From Frankiales bacterium (GTDB lineage Bacteria > Actinomycetota > Actinomycetes > Mycobacteriales > SCTD01), in NCBI GenBank assembly GCA_025464695.1, contig JAODNQ010000131.1:1-7790 (forward strand): a stretch of DNA of 7,790 nucleotides, given 5' to 3'. Positions 6,509 to 7,790 of this stretch are shown here, piece after piece. Each line of letters starts with the position of its first letter. The first letter of the stretch is position 1. The position numbers and the translations under genes are program-made. Under the pieces are notes generated by a model. It ran no database searches and was not told the DNA's origin. It saw nothing but the letters and a program-made list of their open reading frames with translations.

Positions 6509-7790
6509 GCACTCCCGAGCAGCACCGCCCGCCCGTCTACGCCTGCGCCGCCGGAGCCGTCCTGCACGCTCACGCCTCCGACACCCTCGAGCCGGCGATC
6601 CTGCTCTACACCTTCCTGCCGGTGGGCGCCGCCGACCGCATGCACGCCCCCGACGCCCGCGTCGACGTGCACGCCGACGGTCTGGGCTCCGGCAGCGTCA
6701 CGCTGCGGGTCCTGTCCGACGGCCAGTCCCTGTCCTGGCAGCTCCCGCTGGCACCCTTCGTGGCTGCCCTGCCCGGCCAGCCCGGCGACGACGGGCGCAT
6801 GGTGCTGCTCGGGGTGGTCGACGCCGAGCCGGAGGCGGGCTTCTGGGCGCAGCCGGTCGACTGCGAGCGCCTCGCCGCCGAGCTGCAGCTGCCGATCACC
6901 GACCTGGTCGACGCCCTGCGCGGCAAGCTCACGCCCTGGCTGGCCGACGATCTCGAGATCCTGCTGCACGACGACGCCCACGAGCACGCGGCCGACAACA
7001 GCCCCGCCCAGACCCTGGCGTCCGCAGTCCTCGCCCACTACCGCCGCGACCTCACCGCCGAGCAGACCACCACCCGCCTGGTCCGGGCGCTCGAGTACGC
7101 GCCGGAGGCCTACCAGGTCGAGCTCGGCAGCCGGCTGGCGCTGGCCGTCGTGGCCGCCGTGCAGACGGCGGGAGCGGACGCCGTGCAGCGGGTCCTGGAC
7201 CAGACCGGACCTTTCGAGTCCGAGGCACTGCGGCTCCTCGGCGAGCTGAAGACCTCGGTCCTGCCCGTCAGCCCCGGCCGCGACGACCCCGCCCTCGCCA
7301 CCGACCTGCTGCTCGCCGGCTCCGACAACGACGAGACCTTCCGGGCGGCCGTCAGCATCGTGGCCCGGCTCGCCCGCGAGGCCTTCGGGCCCGACCTCGA
7401 CGAGGCGCAGGTGCTGCAGCGGCTCGGGATGGTCGACGACGCAGGGCTGGCCCGGCTGGCCCGGCTCTGGGTCGACCTCGCGCTCGCCACGGGGGCGGCC
7501 ACCGACTCGGTGGTGCCCGGCCTCGCCGCCCGCGTCAAGGCGGAGGGCAGCCCGGGGCACGCCTGGCTCAGCCGCACGGCCTCGCTGCTCGGGGTGAGCG
7601 CCCTGGAGGTCGCCGGGCGCGGCAGCAGCCGGCTCGCCGAGCCCCTCGACACCGTGCGCCGCTACACCGAGGACCCGGAGGCCGACCCCGCTCCGGCGCT
7701 GGCGGCCGTCCTGACGCTCTCGCGCTACGTCCGGGGGCGGGGCGGCGTCGGACCGGGCAGCTGGCTCGGCACCCCGGTCACCGCCGCCGC
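6505..7790 (+). CDS. Protein of unknown function (3' partial)
   Basis: The frame runs without a stop from GTG at 6505 to the right edge, giving 428 whole codons; the end lies outside. I do not recognise the family. Residues about 10-110 look beta-rich (AILLYTFLPV, VDVHADGLGSGSVTLRVL, GRMVLLGVV). From about 117 the sequence becomes largely helical, with leucine/alanine-rich segments resembling helical repeats. No signal peptide or clear membrane segment is seen, so a cytoplasmic protein is likely. A short His/Asp/Glu cluster, HDDAHEH, occupies residues 155-161. The GTG is preceded only by a weak purine run (GAAGATGGA). An in-frame GTG at 6367 is less likely because the intervening codons look non-coding. 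Third-position GC bias supports the frame throughout. It is divergent from the DUF4192 gene and may share its control region. Confidence 0.8.
   Translation, partial: MSTPEQHRPPVYACAAGAVLHAHASDTLEPAILLYTFLPVGAADRMHAPDARVDVHADGLGSGSVTLRVLSDGQSLSWQLPLAPFVAALPGQPGDDGRMVLLGVVDAEPEAGFWAQPVDCERLAAELQLPITDLVDALRGKLTPWLADDLEILLHDDAHEHAADNSPAQTLASAVLAHYRRDLTAEQTTTRLVRALEYAPEAYQVELGSRLALAVVAAVQTAGADAVQRVLDQTGPFESEALRLLGELKTSVLPVSPGRDDPALATDLLLAGSDNDETFRAAVSIVARLAREAFGPDLDEAQVLQRLGMVDDAGLARLARLWVDLALATGAATDSVVPGLAARVKAEGSPGHAWLSRTASLLGVSALEVAGRGSSRLAEPLDTVRRYTEDPEADPAPALAAVLTLSRYVRGRGGVGPGSWLGTPVTAA

Noticed and set aside
5956..7560. A 534-codon open frame on the minus strand
   Set aside because: It is antisense to the unknown-function gene and the DUF4192 start region, has G/Q/V-rich low-complexity composition, and has no recognisable domain. 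Stops are rare on both strands in such DNA.

Overview
The window is very GC-rich DNA, with G or C at most third codon positions and frequent GTG starts. It carries protein families typical of high-GC Actinomycetota (DUF4192, DUF3140, and a long HrpA with a DUF3418 tail). It reads as ordinary chromosome of an actinomycete; the genus cannot be fixed from sequence alone. I see no RNA gene, insertion sequence, prophage, CRISPR array or clear sign of recent transfer.

Layout, left to right. (1) Positions 1-3989, plus strand: the DEAH-box RNA helicase hrpA. Its frame is open to the left edge, so the true start lies outside the window. (2) Positions 3996-4979, minus strand: a compact two-gene unit, a class I SAM-dependent methyltransferase followed 9 bases later by a DUF3140 protein. 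It converges on hrpA with only 6 bases between the stop codons. (3) Positions 5081-5212, plus strand: an easily missed 43-residue cationic protein with a strong ribosome binding site, divergent from the methyltransferase. (4) Positions 5217-6314, minus strand: a DUF4192 protein, convergent with the small gene (4 bases between stops). (5) Positions 6315-6504: a 190-base divergent intergenic region with a near-perfect 20-base palindrome, two copies of TGTGGACGA, and no TA dinucleotide at all. (6) Positions 6505 to the right edge, plus strand: a long protein of unknown family, cut by the window end.

The genes do not form an obvious pathway. hrpA acts on RNA and ribosomes, the methyltransferase probably modifies a protein or small molecule, and the DUF3140, DUF4192, 43-residue and terminal proteins have no established function. 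The methyltransferase and DUF3140 genes are the only likely co-transcribed pair. No exciting new multi-gene system is evident. The points most worth a second look are the 43-residue gene, the palindrome and repeat cluster at 6348-6393, and the unassigned protein downstream of it.
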